Positions 61,713-64,000 of a DNA stretch of 64,000 nt are shown here, piece by piece. The position numbers and the translations under genes are program-made. The stretch is from Christiangramia sp. OXR-203 (lineage in GTDB: Bacteria > Bacteroidota > Bacteroidia > Flavobacteriales > Flavobacteriaceae). The stretch covers positions 3,038,001 through 3,102,000 of the forward strand of contig NZ_CP139698.1 in NCBI RefSeq assembly GCF_034372165.1, read 5' to 3'. How positions within the stretch are numbered: the stretch's first letter is position 1; every line of letters begins with the position of its first letter. Below the pieces are notes generated by a model. The model saw only the letters and a list, made by a program, of their open reading frames with translations. It searched no databases and was not told the origin of the DNA.

Positions 61713-62717
61713 ATGGATTCATTGACGCAAATTGTATTGGGCGCAGCTGTTGGAGAAGCTGTTCTGGGAAAAAAAGTTGGGAACAAAGCGATGCTCTATG
61801 GGGCGATCGCCGGCACCATTCCAGATCTGGATACTTTTGTAGGCTATGCTTATGATACGATCACTGCCACCGAGATCCATCGTGGTTTTTCCCATTCTAT
61901 AGTATTTTCAGTGCTGTTCGCGCCGGTTTTTGGATGGCTTATTTCAAAGATCGAATCAAAATCTGCAGCCACCTGGAAGAACTGGTCATGGCTCATGTTC
62001 TGGGGACTTTTCACTCATCCCCTGCTCGATGCACATACCACCTGGGGCACGCAGCTATTTTGGCCATTCGATCTAAGACTGGCTTATAAGAATATCTTTG
62101 TCATCGATCCACTTTATACCTTGCCGTTTTTAGTCCTGCTCATCATGGCAATACGCTTAAAGCGGGATGATCCAAAACGAACGAAATACAATCGGCTTGG
62201 TTTAATTATTAGCAGCGTTTACCTGTTATTGATCACCCCTGCACTTAAATGGATCACTTATAACAAATTCGAAAGTGCTCTGGAAGAACAGTCGATTTCT
62301 TATCAAAGAATGGATACACGACCTGCACCTATGAATAGTATTTTATGGAGTGCAAATATTGAGGCTAAGGATCATTTTTTGATCGCCGACTATTCCATTT
62401 TTGACACCAAACCCATAAGTTTTCAAGAAGTACCGAAGAATCATGCGTTTGCCGACAGTCTTACAGGTGACCCCAACTTAAAGCGTTTAATTGATATTAG
62501 CGAAGGCTGGTATACTTTCAGCGAGAAAAACGAGCAACTTTATTTCAATGATCTTCGCTTCGGAAAACTGGATATGAATGATCCTAATGCGCCATTTATT
62601 TTCAGCTTTTTACTACAGGAAGAAGATGGAGAATTAACCGCCACTGAAACTGAGCGTTCCATGAAAAATGCAGAAAGCTTGCTTCCTGAATTGTGGAGCA
62701 GAATCCTTGGAAATTGA
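61713..62717 (+). CDS. YbcI/DUF457-type membrane-bound metal-dependent hydrolase
   Basis: A 334-residue membrane protein with the N-terminal MDSLTQIVLGAAVGEAVLG and GAIAGTIPDLDTFVG, conserved His in HRGFSHSIVFSVLF and HPLLDAHTTWGTQLFWPF. These acidic and His residues are the proposed metal site of the DUF457/YdjM family. Four or five spans in the first two thirds, then a soluble C-terminal domain. Substrate unknown. Confidence 0.87.
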   Translation: MDSLTQIVLGAAVGEAVLGKKVGNKAMLYGAIAGTIPDLDTFVGYAYDTITATEIHRGFSHSIVFSVLFAPVFGWLISKIESKSAATWKNWSWLMFWGLFTHPLLDAHTTWGTQLFWPFDLRLAYKNIFVIDPLYTLPFLVLLIMAIRLKRDDPKRTKYNRLGLIISSVYLLLITPALKWITYNKFESALEEQSISYQRMDTRPAPMNSILWSANIEAKDHFLIADYSIFDTKPISFQEVPKNHAFADSLTGDPNLKRLIDISEGWYTFSEKNEQLYFNDLRFGKLDMNDPNAPFIFSFLLQEEDGELTATETERSMKNAESLLPELWSRILGN

Positions 62718-62768
62718 ATCTATTTTACTGAAAAAGCCAGAAATTCTGAAAAAAGCATGGCTTTAAAC

Positions 62769-62776
62769 TACCTTTG
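62769..62776 (+). promoter_or_regulatory. -7 promoter element for the PhnA-VF530 pair
   Basis: TACCTTTG followed by C, 21 bases before the ATG at 62798. Confidence 0.65.
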
Positions 62777-62797
62777 CTTCTCAAAATGTTCAAATAA

Positions 62798-63373
62798 ATG
62801 ATTTCTGAAGATAAATTAAGAGAACGCAGTGATTCCACCTGTGAATTGTGCGGACAAACCGAACACCTGAATTTATATACAGTTTATGAAGCTCCAGAGG
62901 ACCAGGAAGCAGAGATTTTGATCTGCCAGAACTGTGAGTCTCAAATAGAAGATCCTGAAAAAGTAGAACCAAATCACTGGCGTTGTCTTAACGACAGTAT
63001 GTGGAGTACCATTCCTGCCGTACAGGTCATTTCGTGGAGAATGTTGAACAGACTTAAATCTGAAGGCTGGCCGCAGGACTTACTTGATATGATGTATATG
63101 GAAGATGAGTTCAAGAACTGGGCTAAAGCAGGTATACAGACTGAGGAATCTGATATTCAACTGGTTCATAAAGATAGCAATGGGGTGGTGCTGGAAGCAG
63201 GAGACAGCGTTGTTTTGATCAAAGATCTGAATGTAAAGGGCAGCAGTCTTACCGCAAAAAGAGGAACTGCAGTTCGAAGAATATCCTTGGTTCACGATAA
63301 TGCTGAGCAAATTGAAGGTAAAGTGGAAGGCCAGCAGATCGTTTTACTAACCAAGTTCGTAAAGAAAATCTGA
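62798..63373 (+). CDS. PhnA-domain protein with zinc ribbon
   Basis: A 191-residue protein with an N-terminal zinc-ribbon-like pair (CELCGQ and CQNCES, about residues 15-18 and 42-45) and a C-terminal PhnA domain ([43 protein letters not shown] to LLTKFVKKI). Though named for phosphonate use in E. coli, the family has no proven phosphonate role and no phn genes are nearby. Co-transcribed with the VF530 gene after eight bases. Confidence 0.85.
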   Translation: MISEDKLRERSDSTCELCGQTEHLNLYTVYEAPEDQEAEILICQNCESQIEDPEKVEPNHWRCLNDSMWSTIPAVQVISWRMLNRLKSEGWPQDLLDMMYMEDEFKNWAKAGIQTEESDIQLVHKDSNGVVLEAGDSVVLIKDLNVKGSSLTAKRGTAVRRISLVHDNAEQIEGKVEGQQIVLLTKFVKKI

Positions 63374-63381
63374 TCACGCCT

Positions 63382-63612
63382 ATGGAAAATAAAAAGAACA
63401 CACAGCCAAATAATCCTTTACACGGTGTCAAACTTGCAGATATCTTAGATGACCTGCATGATCATTATGGATGGGACGGGCTTGCAGAAAGGATTAATAT
63501 CAATTGCTTTAAATCCAATCCAACAAAAAAGTCTAGCTTAAAATTTCTTCGGAAGGAACTCTGGGCAAGAGAAAAAGTGGAGCGTTTGTATCTTAAGACA
63601 AACTTCAAATAG
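63382..63612 (+). CDS. VF530-family (DUF2132) small DNA-binding protein
   Basis: A 76-residue basic protein: [57 protein letters not shown] is the conserved VF530 domain, an all-helical fold thought to bind nucleic acid by structure. Function unknown. Second gene after phnA-type gene and before a strong terminator. Confidence 0.88.
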   Translation: MENKKNTQPNNPLHGVKLADILDDLHDHYGWDGLAERININCFKSNPTKKSSLKFLRKELWAREKVERLYLKTNFK

Positions 63613-63623
63613 AAATATACTCA

Positions 63624-63654
63624 CAAAAAAAGCGGCCAGTTGGCCGCTTTTTTT
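63624..63654. terminator. bidirectional terminator between VF530 and the M49 peptidase gene
   Basis: GCGGCCA-gt-TGGCCGC with A-run before and T-run after; serves both convergent genes. Confidence 0.92.
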
Positions 63655-63672
63655 CTATAATTCTGCTACTGA

Positions 63673-64000
63673 CTACTCTTCAGTTTTAGCAACTTCTTTT
63701 TCTTCTTTTTCTTTCTTTTCAGTTAAGAAACTATAGTTTTCAGAATAATCAAGCATCTGCTCTTCGAAAGATCTTGGCTGAGTTACTTTGATCGAAATGA
63801 TTTCATCATTCTCATCCATTTCAGCAACCAAAACAGGATTCACGAATCCACTATATGGAGCCGATTTGAATTTGGAGTTTCTGTCCAATACCTGTTTGTG
63901 AATATCCTGATCTACCTTTACACCGTAGTTTTCTACCAGGTCTTTTGCCGCCTGGAAATCACCTTCAGACTTGATTCTCTGAGTTTCCTTAAGCAGGTCT
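63673..64000 (-). CDS. M49 (dipeptidyl-peptidase III) family peptidase, C-terminal part (partial)
   Basis: The open minus-strand frame continues off the right edge; about 109 codons are visible. LLKETQRIKSEGDFQAAKDLVENYGVKVDQDIHKQVLDRNSKFKSAPYSGFVNPVLV is the usual end of Bacteroidota M49 zinc dipeptidyl-peptidases, often mislabelled dihydrofolate reductase. It ends in a short Glu/Lys tail (KKEKEEKEVAKTEE). Catalytic HExxGH lies outside the window. Confidence 0.75.
   Translation of the reverse strand, partial: DLLKETQRIKSEGDFQAAKDLVENYGVKVDQDIHKQVLDRNSKFKSAPYSGFVNPVLVAEMDENDEIISIKVTQPRSFEEQMLDYSENYSFLTEKKEKEEKEVAKTEE

Noticed and set aside
62798-63373. Phosphonate degradation gene
   Set aside because: The PhnA name is historical; no phn or phosphonatase genes are nearby and the domain has no proven phosphonate activity.

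Overview
The window reads as core chromosome from a low-GC member of the Bacteroidota, most likely family Flavobacteriaceae (marine Gramella/Christiangramia-like is a guess from overall protein style). The grounds are: at least 18 genes carry the Bacteroidota -7 promoter element TAnnTTTG just upstream, Shine-Dalgarno sequences are not evident, there is a type IX secretion (T9SS) C-terminal sorting domain, and many genes belong to families typical of Bacteroidota (DUF3050, DUF4230, DUF4260, DUF4271, DUF4296, DUF5686, a PorT-type barrel). No prophage, insertion sequence, integrase or CRISPR array was seen.

Layout. 1-2487: ribosomal block rplM(end)-rpsI-rpsB-tsf with a structured rpsB leader and hairpins after rpsB and tsf. 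2564-5731: trmN6, a glutaryl-CoA dehydrogenase, a tiny Cys-rich gene on the minus strand, and DUF3050 (heme-oxygenase-like fold). 5784-8594: minus operon mrp-nifU-fnr-fdx for Fe-S and electron transfer. 8737-10371: minus operon trmB-lysE-atl. 10437-13204: a glycosyltransferase-like gene convergent with a PhoR/PhoB-like two-component pair. 13381-18730: divergent TonB-dependent receptor, a lipoprotein made of two tandem beta-rich repeats, and an orphan T9SS sorting domain. 18811-26613: LuxE-like acyl activator, tyrS, an epimerase, a GT2-dihydroorotase-DUF4296 operon, DUF4271 and a HemD-like gene. 26693-32941: pckA, DUF423, saccharopine dehydrogenase-like plus Lrp regulator, zinc peptidase, pyrH-frr. 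33036-42545: DUF5686 outer-membrane protein, RND/MMPL exporter, asnS, pseudouridine synthase, rpoN, a PAP2-like membrane protein. 42508-45685: PorT-like barrel and an exbB-X-exbD-exbD energiser operon. 45751-50549: tRNA-Ser(GGA), asparaginase, acyltransferase, tatD, FAD monooxygenase-like gene, DUF456. 50660-54816: a BlaI/BlaR1-like regulatory cassette with TonB-C proteins and a TPR protein. 54819-64000: GT2, ruvC, hemW, cyclase, DUF4260, DUF4230, MmcQ, membrane-anchored MutS-like ATPase, DUF457, PhnA, VF530 and the end of an M49 peptidase.

How parts may work together. The two most system-like regions are: (i) 11442-18228, a kinase/regulator pair facing a TonB receptor and duplicated lipoprotein, with paired GGTTAA-N6-GGTAACAT motifs in the intergenic region; and (ii) 50597-54816, where two BlaI-type dyads precede blaI and an M56 peptidase that itself ends in a TonB-C domain, followed by free-standing TonB-C proteins. 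A third possibility is that DUF3050 (candidate diiron oxidase ligands) takes electrons from the ferredoxin/ferredoxin reductase encoded next door. All functional statements rest on reading motifs by eye; no database search was run.
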